From contig JAJZMO010000031.1 of assembly GCA_021798235.1 (NCBI GenBank), positions 1-6,712 on the forward strand: a stretch of 6,712 nucleotides of DNA, given 5' to 3'. This stretch comes from Acidobacteriota bacterium. GTDB taxonomy: Bacteria > Acidobacteriota > Terriglobia > Terriglobales > Acidobacteriaceae. Shown here in pieces: positions 1-5,714 of this stretch. Numbering within the stretch: position 1 is the first letter of the stretch; the number at the start of each line of letters is the position of its first letter. Under the pieces are notes generated by a model, which saw only the letters and a list, made by a program, of their open reading frames with translations, ran no database searches and was not told the origin of the DNA. Both the position numbers and the translations under genes were made by a program.

Positions 1-3000
1 GGCAATTTCTTTTTGGAGATTCAGGATCAGGGCCTCGAACTGGAAAAGAAGATTCACGCCGACCTCTTCCGCTTGGAAAAGGATTTGGACATTCCCCTGG
101 TGGCCACCAATGACAGCCACTATCTGAACCACGATGACCACCATGCGCATGACGTGCTGTTGTGCGTGCAGACGGGCGCTTCGCGCAATGATCCGAAACG
201 TTTCCGCTTTGATGGCGACCAGTTTTATGTAAAGTCCGCTGCGGAAATGGAGCAGGTCTTCTCCCACGCACCGGAAGTGGTGGCGCGCACGATGCAGTTT
301 GCCGAGCGCTGCAATATTCAACTGAGCAAGGTGAAAAATCCCTTTCCTCAGTTTGGGGTGCCACCGGGATTTACCATCGACAGCTACTTTGAGCAGGTCT
401 GCCGCGAAGGCCTGCGGCACCGGCTGGACACCACCATCCGCCACCTGCGCGACAACGGCAAGCTGCGGCGTCCGCTGGAGGAGTACGAGCAGCGGCTGGA
501 GCGCGAGATTGCCTGCATCAAGCAGATGCAATTCTCTGGATATTTTCTGATCGTGTGGGACTTCATTCGCCATGCCAAGGAGCAAGGCATTCCCGTGGGA
601 CCGGGTCGCGGCTCGGCTGCGGGCGCGCTAGTGGCTTTTGTGCTGGGCATTACCGACATTGATCCGCTGCAGAATCAACTGCTGTTTGAACGCTTTCTAA
701 ATCCAGAGCGCGTCTCCATGCCGGATATTGATATTGATTTCTGCATGAACCGGCGCGGCGAAGTGATCGACTACGTGACGCGCAAATACGGGCGCGAGCA
801 GGTGGCGCAGATCATCACCTTCAACACCATGGCCGCCAAGGCTGCGGTGAAGGACGTGGGCCGCGCGCTGGACATGCCTTATGGCGAGGTGGACAAGATC
901 GCCAAGATGATTCCAGCCACGATCGGCATCACGCTGGAAGAGGCGCTGGAGGAATCGGCGCCGCTGCAACAGTTGTATGAGAGCGACACACAGGTTCGGG
1001 AACTGTTGGACACGGCGCGCAGGCTCGAAGGCTTGGTACGCGGCGCGGGCGTGCATGCGGCTGGAGTGGTGATTGCGCCGGAGCCACTGACGAATCTGGT
1101 GCCGCTGAGCCGCAGCAAGAATGAGGAAATCGTCACCGCCTATGACATGAAGGCCATTGAGAAGCTGGGCTTGCTCAAGATGGACTTCCTCGGCCTGACG
1201 ACGTTGACCGTGATCCAGGATGCGTTGCGCCTGATTCAGCAAAACCGCGGCGTGCAATTGGATTTGCAAACGGTTCCGCTGGACGATGTCTCTACGTATG
1301 AGCATGTCTTTCACAAGGCGCTGACCTCCGGCGTCTTCCAGTTTGAGTCGGGTGGCATGCGCGATGTGTTGCGCCGTTACAAACCCAACAGCGTGGAAGA
1401 TTTGACGGCGTTGAATGCGCTCTACCGTCCGGGGCCAATTCAGGGCGGCATGATTGACGACTTCATCGAGCGCAAATGGGGCCGCAGAGAGGTGCGCTAC
1501 GAGCTGCCCGTGCTGGAAAGCATTTTGAAGGAGACGCTGGGCGTCATCGTCTATCAGGAACAGGTGATGCAGATTTCCAACGCCGTGGCGGGGTATTCGC
1601 TGGGCGAAGCCGATCTGCTGCGCCGCGCGATGGGCAAAAAAAATCCAGAAGAGATGGCCAAGCAGCGCGATCGCTTTGTGAAGGGCGCGGTGGAACGCGG
1701 CTATCCGGAAAAAACCGTGGTACACATCTTCGACCTGATGGAGCAGTTTGCGGGCTACGGCTTCAACAAGTCGCACTCGGCAGCCTATGCGCTGCTGGCC
1801 TATCACACGGCATATTTGAAGACGCATTACCCGATGGAGTTTATGTCCGCGCTGCTGACCAGCGAAGTCAGCAAGCCGGACAATGTGGTCAAGTACATTC
1901 AAGAGTGCCGCGAGATGGGCATTCGCGTGGAGCCGCCGGATGTGCTCACAAGCGATGCGGACTTTGCTCCGCACAAGGAAGCAATTCGCTTCGGTCTGGC
2001 TGCAATTAAAAACGTGGGTCGCAATGCGATTGAGTCCATTTTGGATGCGCGGGCCAAGGCGCAGCAAGAGAACCGACCCTTCACTTCGTTCTATGATTTC
2101 TGCGAGCGTATTGACCTGCGCCTTTTGAACAAGCGGGTTCTGGAGTCGCTGGTCAAGTCAGGCGCATTTGATTGCTTTGGTCAGCGCAGTGCATTGGCTG
2201 CAGCCATTGACAAGGCGATGGAGCGCGCACAAAAAGCCCAGCGCGACCATGCCGCCGGCCAGCACGGACTCTTTGGACTCTTCAATGACGGCCCCACCGC
2301 CGCAGCCAGCCAGGACGCCCTGCCGCAAACTCCCGACTGGGAAGAGCCCCTGCGGCTGCAAAACGAAAAAGAGGTGCTGGGCTTTTATGTCTCCGGGCAT
2401 CCGATGGATAAGTATGCCGAGAAGCTGCGCAACTTGCCCGGCGTGGTGGAGACGCAAGCGGCGTTGGAGATGACGCCAGTTTCCAGCATGGGGCGGCGCG
2501 AGGATCAGAGTGCAAATGAGATTTCCGTTGCGGGAATTTTGACCGGCGTGCGTGTGGCCAAATCGCGCAAAGGTGATCTGTACGCGCAGGGGTCGCTCGA
2601 AGATCGCACAGGCAAGATGGACATCATCTGCTTCCCAGAGGCATACAAGAAGCTGGCGGAAAAGCTGAAGATGGAGGTGCCGGTGCTGGCGCGCGGCCTG
2701 CTGCGTGGTGAAGAGGACAGCGCTCCCAAGCTGGCCGTTACCAGCATTACGGCGCTGGAAGATGTGAAGATGAAGCTGCCGGGCAGTCTGCGCATTCGTG
2801 TGTCGTTGGAGCGGGCGTCTGAGGGTACGCTGCAGGAACTGCACGCATTGTTTGTCTCCGCGCCGGGGACGGGAAAGTTGCTGCTGGACTTTGAGCAAAA
2901 GGGCGAATATTTAGTGGTTCTGGAACCTGCGGGCTTGGCCGTCGCCGCCGACAAGGCGTTTATTGAGCGGGTGGAAGAATTGGTGGGTGCGGGTGCCGTG

Positions 3001-3015
3001 CGCGTGATTGAGTGA
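1..3015 (+). CDS. dnaE: DNA polymerase III subunit alpha (DnaE), 5'-truncated by the window edge
   Basis: This is the catalytic alpha subunit of the replicative DNA polymerase III, which extends DNA 5' to 3' as part of the cytoplasmic replisome. The reading frame is open from the first base and ends at TGA 3013-3015. By comparison with E. coli DnaE about 160 N-terminal residues are missing, so the TTG at 13 is not a true start. Counting from the codon at position 1, the end of the PHP domain shows ATNDSHY (Asp38, His40). The palm has GPGRGSAAG (200-208), PDIDID with catalytic Asp244 and Asp246, and KMDFLGL with the third Asp at 395. The fingers region FAGYGFNKSHSAAY starts near 583. A helix-hairpin-helix (AIKNVGRNAI) lies near 668. 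A clamp-binding motif of QxxLF type (QHGLF) is at 754-758, and an OB fold starts near 841. A further 115 or so residues form the C-terminal domain. The frame is intact and all catalytic residues seen are present. No partner gene follows closely, so it is likely the last gene of its transcript. Confidence 0.97.
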   Translation, partial: GNFFLEIQDQGLELEKKIHADLFRLEKDLDIPLVATNDSHYLNHDDHHAHDVLLCVQTGASRNDPKRFRFDGDQFYVKSAAEMEQVFSHAPEVVARTMQFAERCNIQLSKVKNPFPQFGVPPGFTIDSYFEQVCREGLRHRLDTTIRHLRDNGKLRRPLEEYEQRLEREIACIKQMQFSGYFLIVWDFIRHAKEQGIPVGPGRGSAAGALVAFVLGITDIDPLQNQLLFERFLNPERVSMPDIDIDFCMNRRGEVIDYVTRKYGREQVAQIITFNTMAAKAAVKDVGRALDMPYGEVDKIAKMIPATIGITLEEALEESAPLQQLYESDTQVRELLDTARRLEGLVRGAGVHAAGVVIAPEPLTNLVPLSRSKNEEIVTAYDMKAIEKLGLLKMDFLGLTTLTVIQDALRLIQQNRGVQLDLQTVPLDDVSTYEHVFHKALTSGVFQFESGGMRDVLRRYKPNSVEDLTALNALYRPGPIQGGMIDDFIERKWGRREVRYELPVLESILKETLGVIVYQEQVMQISNAVAGYSLGEADLLRRAMGKKNPEEMAKQRDRFVKGAVERGYPEKTVVHIFDLMEQFAGYGFNKSHSAAYALLAYHTAYLKTHYPMEFMSALLTSEVSKPDNVVKYIQECREMGIRVEPPDVLTSDADFAPHKEAIRFGLAAIKNVGRNAIESILDARAKAQQENRPFTSFYDFCERIDLRLLNKRVLESLVKSGAFDCFGQRSALAAAIDKAMERAQKAQRDHAAGQHGLFGLFNDGPTAAASQDALPQTPDWEEPLRLQNEKEVLGFYVSGHPMDKYAEKLRNLPGVVETQAALEMTPVSSMGRREDQSANEISVAGILTGVRVAKSRKGDLYAQGSLEDRTGKMDIICFPEAYKKLAEKLKMEVPVLARGLLRGEEDSAPKLAVTSITALEDVKMKLPGSLRIRVSLERASEGTLQELHALFVSAPGTGKLLLDFEQKGEYLVVLEPAGLAVAADKAFIERVEELVGAGAVRVIE

Positions 3016-3356
3016 AGGCTTTTAGGGCCTCCGACGCAAAATTGTTTAAATTTTCATATTTGAACTGCCTATACATCCTTTTATTTTTAATCCTTTACAG
3101 GAAAACAGCTTTATGTTCCACTAGTAAAGAGGCAGCAGTTAGCCTTTGGATACTCTGCTTTTCTCAGCAACCTTTTTGTGGTACCAGGGTCTATGCTGGT
3201 GAGGCTGTTGTACAGCGTTGGTTTCGGTTCGGCCAAATTCTCACGAGTTGGAAAATTGGACCGATAATGGAATCACCTCAAGATTTCCCTGCGCACGTTT
3301 GGGGGAAGGTTGTAAGAGTGAGCGAGTGGTGTCCAGCTGGCCATTTGTGGTTGGCG

Positions 3357-3394
3357 CGGATTGCTAAGAGTGTATACGGATTGCTAAGAGCGTA
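3357..3394. repeat. 18-bp tandem direct repeat, two copies
   Basis: Two copies of CGGATTGCTAAGAGYGTA occur at 3357-3374 and 3377-3394. They differ at a single position (T versus C) and have a period of 20 bp, close to two turns of the helix. They end 88 bp ahead of the preferred start of the sugar transferase gene, and only 9 bp ahead of its earliest possible start. The arrangement is compatible with paired binding sites for a regulator on one face of the DNA, or with a small local duplication. A partial resemblance (TTGTAAGAGTG) is seen at about 3310-3320. The repeat is seen directly; a regulatory role is inference. Confidence 0.7.
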
Positions 3395-3469
3395 AAAAGT
3401 CCGTTGGCTTTTGATTACATCAATGTTCCGCAGCGCTTCGAGAGTGTTGAGTTCACCGTTGCTGTCTTT

Positions 3470-3475
3470 GGGAGG
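3470..3475 (+). promoter_or_regulatory. Ribosome binding site favouring the TTG start at 3482
   Basis: GGGAGG lies 6 nt ahead of an in-frame TTG at 3482. The earlier in-frame TTG at 3404 has no purine-rich site in front of it. The first in-frame ATG (3620) has GGAG only 3 nt away. The spacing and strength at 3470-3475 are the reason 3482 is chosen as the start, but this remains a sequence-based preference. Confidence 0.5.
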
Positions 3476-3481
3476 TTGCGT

Positions 3482-4405
3482 TTGAGTGCGAATCCGGTAG
3501 TGCGTCCCCAAAATTCAGACTTGCACGAGACGGCCCTTGGATTTCCCGGGGCATCGCGCGCGGCTGTCACGAAGCCGTTTCCTCCTGCCCATGCGCATGT
3601 GGTCGAGACGTTGGAGCGCATGACGGCTGAGACTGCGGAGGAAGCAACCGCTGCGCTACAAGTTAGCCCGTGGTCGATGTCTCCCCTCAAGCGTGCGTTT
3701 GATCTGGCCTGTGTCATTCCGGCTTTGATTCTGCTTTCTCCCATCATGTTGGTGGTCGCCGTCTTGGTTTGGCTGACCTCAGACGGCCCTGTTCTTTTCC
3801 GGCAGCAGCGCGTTGGGCTGCATCGCCGCACATTCACCATTTACAAATTCCGCACGATGAATCACAAGCTTTCCTGTGCAGGCCCTTGCGTGACCAAGTC
3901 CGGGGATTCCCGTTTGACGCCGCTCGGCAATGTTCTGCGCAAATACAAGCTCGATGAGTTTCCGCAGCTTCTGAATGTTCTGCGTGGAGATATGAGTCTG
4001 GTGGGGCCGCGTCCCAAGCTGCCGCAGCATGAACATCTGGACATGCAGTACCGGCCCGGAGTGACCGGTGCGGCTACGCTGGCCTTCGCCAATGAAGAAG
4101 ATATGCTGCGCGACGTGCCCAACGACATCTTGGAAGACTTTCACGTCCAGGTCGTCTCGCCCATCAAAAAGCGTTTGGATCACGAGTATCAGGCGCGCGC
4201 CACCTTCGCCAGCGACTTCCGCATGTTGGTGGCTACGGTGTTAAAGCGTCACACCCAGATTGATCTTTCCGGTTACATCGCCAGCGTTCGTGCGGGTATG
4301 CAACTGCCCACCACACACCAGCGGCACTATGAACCCATGGAGTCTGTTCAGCAACACGGAGAATCCTTGGTGTCCATTCTTGCCGTAGAGCAAGCCGGCG
4401 ACTAA
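3482..4405 (+). CDS. Sugar transferase, monotopic phosphoglycosyl transferase family
   Basis: The enzyme should transfer a sugar phosphate from a nucleotide sugar to undecaprenyl phosphate at the inner face of the cytoplasmic membrane, the first step in building an exopolysaccharide, O-antigen or similar glycan. Numbered from TTG 3482 it is 307 residues. An N-terminal extension of about 65 residues has no domain I recognise. The family core begins [10 protein letters not shown] near 67. A hydrophobic segment at about 74-97 contains Ser86-Pro87, the kink expected of the re-entrant membrane helix. Next come [17 protein letters not shown] (121-126), the catalytic [11 protein letters not shown] with Asp158-Glu159, [10 protein letters not shown] (169-178) and YRPGVTG from 190. 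These match the small PglC/WcaJ C-terminal type of catalytic domain; there are not the four or five preceding membrane helices of large WbaP-like enzymes. No other glycan gene lies beside it, so the sugar and pathway cannot be assigned. Alternative starts are TTG 3404 (333 residues), ATG 3620 (261) and ATG 3677. Confidence 0.9.
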   Translation: MSANPVVRPQNSDLHETALGFPGASRAAVTKPFPPAHAHVVETLERMTAETAEEATAALQVSPWSMSPLKRAFDLACVIPALILLSPIMLVVAVLVWLTSDGPVLFRQQRVGLHRRTFTIYKFRTMNHKLSCAGPCVTKSGDSRLTPLGNVLRKYKLDEFPQLLNVLRGDMSLVGPRPKLPQHEHLDMQYRPGVTGAATLAFANEEDMLRDVPNDILEDFHVQVVSPIKKRLDHEYQARATFASDFRMLVATVLKRHTQIDLSGYIASVRAGMQLPTTHQRHYEPMESVQQHGESLVSILAVEQAGD

Positions 4406-4511
4406 GCCCTACGCCCGGTGCTGGCTGTACGCGCAGCTGGCTCGATTCTCAGTTGAGTTGCGCCTTCATACGTTTTTTACTGAAGACTTCTTGATCGACT
4501 CCCTCGGCATT

Positions 4512-4532
4512 GCGTGGTTTTTACGCCCACGC
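4512..4532. repeat. Inverted repeat in the convergent intergenic region, possible hairpin
   Basis: GCGTGG at 4512-4517 pairs with CCACGC at 4527-4532 around a 9-nt loop that contains five T residues. It lies between the convergent sugar transferase and lipoprotein genes, where a transcript end would be expected for both. No T run follows the stem on either strand, so it is not a canonical intrinsic terminator. Confidence 0.3.
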
Positions 4533-4559
4533 TGCACCCATCCGGCCCATCCGTTTGCC

Positions 4560-4574
4560 TAAGGCTACGCCTTA
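4560..4574 (-). repeat. Perfect inverted repeat overlapping the lipoprotein stop codon
   Basis: TAAGGC at 4560-4565 and GCCTTA at 4569-4574 form a perfect 6-bp stem with a 3-nt loop. On the minus strand the stem begins exactly at the TAA stop of the lipoprotein gene. It could slow ribosome or polymerase exit or protect the mRNA end. It lacks a following T tract, so a terminator role is only tentative. Confidence 0.35.
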
Positions 4575-5243
4575 TGGGGTTCTTGGCGTTGTGGACCAAG
4601 GCAGCACACTCCAGCCATCATTTACCTTTTGCAGAACGATCCAGCGCATCTGGCCGCACTTCGGTCCGCACCAATTCACCACATAGACCATGGCCAGCGT
4701 GTGTTCAAAGTTGAAATAGACATTGCTGAAACCCACCAATCCCAGCGCGCCTTGGAACGGTGGCGCGAGCGTGCCGGATTGCTGTGCCAAGGCGGAAAGA
4801 ATCGCCGCTCGCAGTGCCAAGGCCTGGGGTGGATCCAACAAGCGGTAGGGCTGGTCTAGATGGAAATTTCTGTCCAGATGCACATGCTCGTACCGGTGCT
4901 GCGCATAATCCTGAAGAACCGCGGCGAAGGCCTGCCGCTGTTGTGGCGGAGGTGTGATGGCGGTGCGCGGGTCTTCCAGGTCGCTGGCCACAACCAGCGT
5001 GGTGTCGGCAATCAGCCAGAGTGGATGATGTTGCAGCGCCGTTTCGGGAAATAATTGCGGCGTCAGAAGAGAGTAGATGGCATAGGCATCGTCGGCCCGC
5101 GCGGGCGACATGGGAACCACCGGCCAGGCATCTCCATTCGCCTGGAAGATTTCCTGCCCAGCCCCACGGCCATTGCATCCGGCCAGCAGCAGCCATCCCA
5201 TCACCAATAACTGAATGCGCGTGGATCGCCAACTTTTTTGCAT
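4572..5243 (-). CDS. Predicted lipoprotein of unknown function
   Basis: The start chosen is ATG at 5243, giving 223 residues. It yields a textbook lipoprotein signal peptide: basic n-region MQKSWRSTR, hydrophobic stretch, then the lipobox LLAGC with Cys23 as the lipid-modified residue. The protein is therefore probably anchored in the cell envelope. GAGGAG sits 12 nt upstream (plus strand 5256-5261), a rather long spacing. An in-frame ATG at 5270 would put acidic residues in front of the signal and is less likely; the frame stays open to 5336. The mature part has a Pro-rich stretch (ITPPPQQR) and a C-terminal block GLVGFSNVYFNF followed by a CGPKCG motif (Cys192, Cys196) and IVLQKVNDGWSVL. 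From memory this end resembles a loosely defined group of uncharacterised bacterial proteins ending in a CG-x-x-CG-type turn and a 'lLeK-x-GxW' strand pair. I cannot assign an activity. The gene is convergent with the sugar transferase and lies downstream of the tRNA on the same strand. Confidence 0.85.
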   Translation of the reverse strand: MQKSWRSTRIQLLVMGWLLLAGCNGRGAGQEIFQANGDAWPVVPMSPARADDAYAIYSLLTPQLFPETALQHHPLWLIADTTLVVASDLEDPRTAITPPPQQRQAFAAVLQDYAQHRYEHVHLDRNFHLDQPYRLLDPPQALALRAAILSALAQQSGTLAPPFQGALGLVGFSNVYFNFEHTLAMVYVVNWCGPKCGQMRWIVLQKVNDGWSVLPWSTTPRTP

Positions 5244-5482
5244 GGGAGAATCACGCTCCTCAAAATCCATCCTAATCCCTGCGCATATTCTCCATGCTCC
5301 CGGGGCAGCTTGCAAGAATGAACGGATGTACTGCATGGATTTTTTCCCGAACGTGTGACTTCCCTAGGTCAATTGCAGGTTGGCTGGAGGCTCGCCCTCC
5401 TTGTCCCTACAGCACGGAAGCCAAATGGGAAAATTTGGACTGAATTGTTTGATGTCTGAGGAGAGGTATTTGAAGGAATAGT

Positions 5483-5557
5483 TGGTAGCGCTAACGGGAA
5501 TCGAACCCGTGTTTTAAGATTGAGAATCTCACGTCCTAACCCCTAGACGATAGCGCC
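5483..5557 (-). tRNA. tRNA-Glu (anticodon CTC)
   Basis: Read on the minus strand, the 75-nt sequence folds as a complete cloverleaf. The 5' acceptor strand GGCGCTA pairs with TAGCGCT, a G-U at the first pair and the other six Watson-Crick. The D arm is GTCT/GGAC. The anticodon stem TGAGA/TCTTA encloses the loop TTCTCAA, giving anticodon CTC (plus 5522-5524), which reads the glutamate codon GAG. The T arm is ACGGG-TTCGATT-CCCGT. The discriminator is A and the 3' CCA is encoded (5483-5485). The TCGTCTAG-GGTTAGGAC section is typical of bacterial tRNA-Glu. It stands alone, with no neighbouring tRNA, and carries a recognisable promoter just upstream. Confidence 0.96.
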
Positions 5558-5570
5558 ACGGCTTATTTTT

Positions 5571-5598
5571 ACTATACCATTTGTCCCCACCGCGACAA
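5571..5598 (-). promoter_or_regulatory. Sigma-70-type promoter of the tRNA-Glu gene
   Basis: On the minus strand, TTGTCG (plus 5593-5598) serves as a -35 box and TATAGT (plus 5571-5576) as a -10 box, 16 nt apart. A TGG just before the -10 box gives the extended -10 form. The -10 ends 13 nt before the mature tRNA 5' end, so transcription would start with a short leader that RNase P removes. The match is 4 of 6 and 5 of 6 to consensus. Confidence 0.6.
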
Positions 5599-5615
5599 GG
5601 TTCCAGCATGCGAGT

Positions 5616-5714
5616 TTTGCAGCCCTGCCTTTGCACGCCTGTTGCATGTGGAGCTGTCGTTGCGCGGTGATGCAAACGCGATCTGATGTAGCCTGTTTGG
5701 GGGAAGTTTTTGCA
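5616..5714. promoter_or_regulatory. Cluster of TTTGCA motifs ahead of the sugar kinase gene
   Basis: The hexamer TTTGCA occurs at 5616-5621, 5630-5635 and 5709-5714, and in reverse orientation at 5671-5676 (TGCAAA). A near match, TTGCAT, is at 5642-5647. The first two sit in a 14-bp imperfect tandem repeat (10 of 14 identical). TTGCAT 5642-5647 and ATGCAA 5670-5675 form an inverted pair, and TGCAAACG at 5671-5678 resembles one half of a LacI-family operator. Clustering within 99 bp in front of a sugar catabolic gene suggests operators for a sugar-responsive repressor. The motif count is direct; the role is inference. Confidence 0.4.

Larger units (their letters stand above)
3016..3481. other. 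Intergenic region, AT-rich at its left end, between dnaE and the sugar transferase
   Basis: No convincing gene lies in this stretch. About 3031-3180 is markedly poorer in GC (3061-3120 is about 32% by hand count) than dnaE, and GC rises again towards 3360. Just after the dnaE stop, AGGC 3016-3019 can pair with GCCT 3027-3030, and AAAATT 3038-3043 with AATTTT 3049-3054. Neither looks like a strong Rho-independent terminator. AGCAG 3134-3138 can pair with CTGCT 3155-3159, followed by a short T run, but the loop is 16 nt. A GATAAT hexamer at 3263-3268 resembles a -10 box but I see no good -35 at the right distance. A 127-codon GTG-initiated frame (3012-3395) overlaps the dnaE stop and has one hydrophobic stretch, but its codon choice and composition look non-coding. 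The region probably holds the dnaE transcript end and the promoter and leader of the transferase gene. Confidence 0.6.

Noticed and set aside
697..2067. Long 456-codon frame on the minus strand inside dnaE
   Set aside because: It is antisense to the catalytic core of dnaE, is rich in His, Arg and Gln as expected for a shadow of a GC-rich gene, and has no recognisable motif.
3012..3395. 127-codon frame starting at GTG that overlaps the dnaE stop (GTGA) and contains one hydrophobic segment
   Set aside because: It lies in the AT-rich gap and has no ribosome site that is not part of dnaE. Its codon use is unlike its neighbours, and the protein (many Cys, Trp, Leu, Phe) looks like translated non-coding sequence. 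Conservation in relatives would be needed to revive it.
5287..5315. Possible promoter of the lipoprotein gene (TTGCAA at 5310-5315 and GAGAAT at 5287-5292 on the minus strand, 17 nt apart)
   Set aside because: Each box matches consensus at only 4 of 6 positions, which is easily met by chance.
5421..5438. CCAAAT/ATTTGG inverted repeat downstream of the tRNA, considered as its terminator
   Set aside because: The stem is AT-rich and is not followed by a T run on the minus strand. A second short stem (GGAGG 5386-5390 with CCTCC 5396-5400) has the same weakness.
3482..5482. Possibility that the transferase, lipoprotein and tRNA form a genomic island inserted at the tRNA gene
   Set aside because: No integrase, no transposase and no direct repeat of the tRNA 3' end could be found in the window, so tRNA-linked integration is unsupported.
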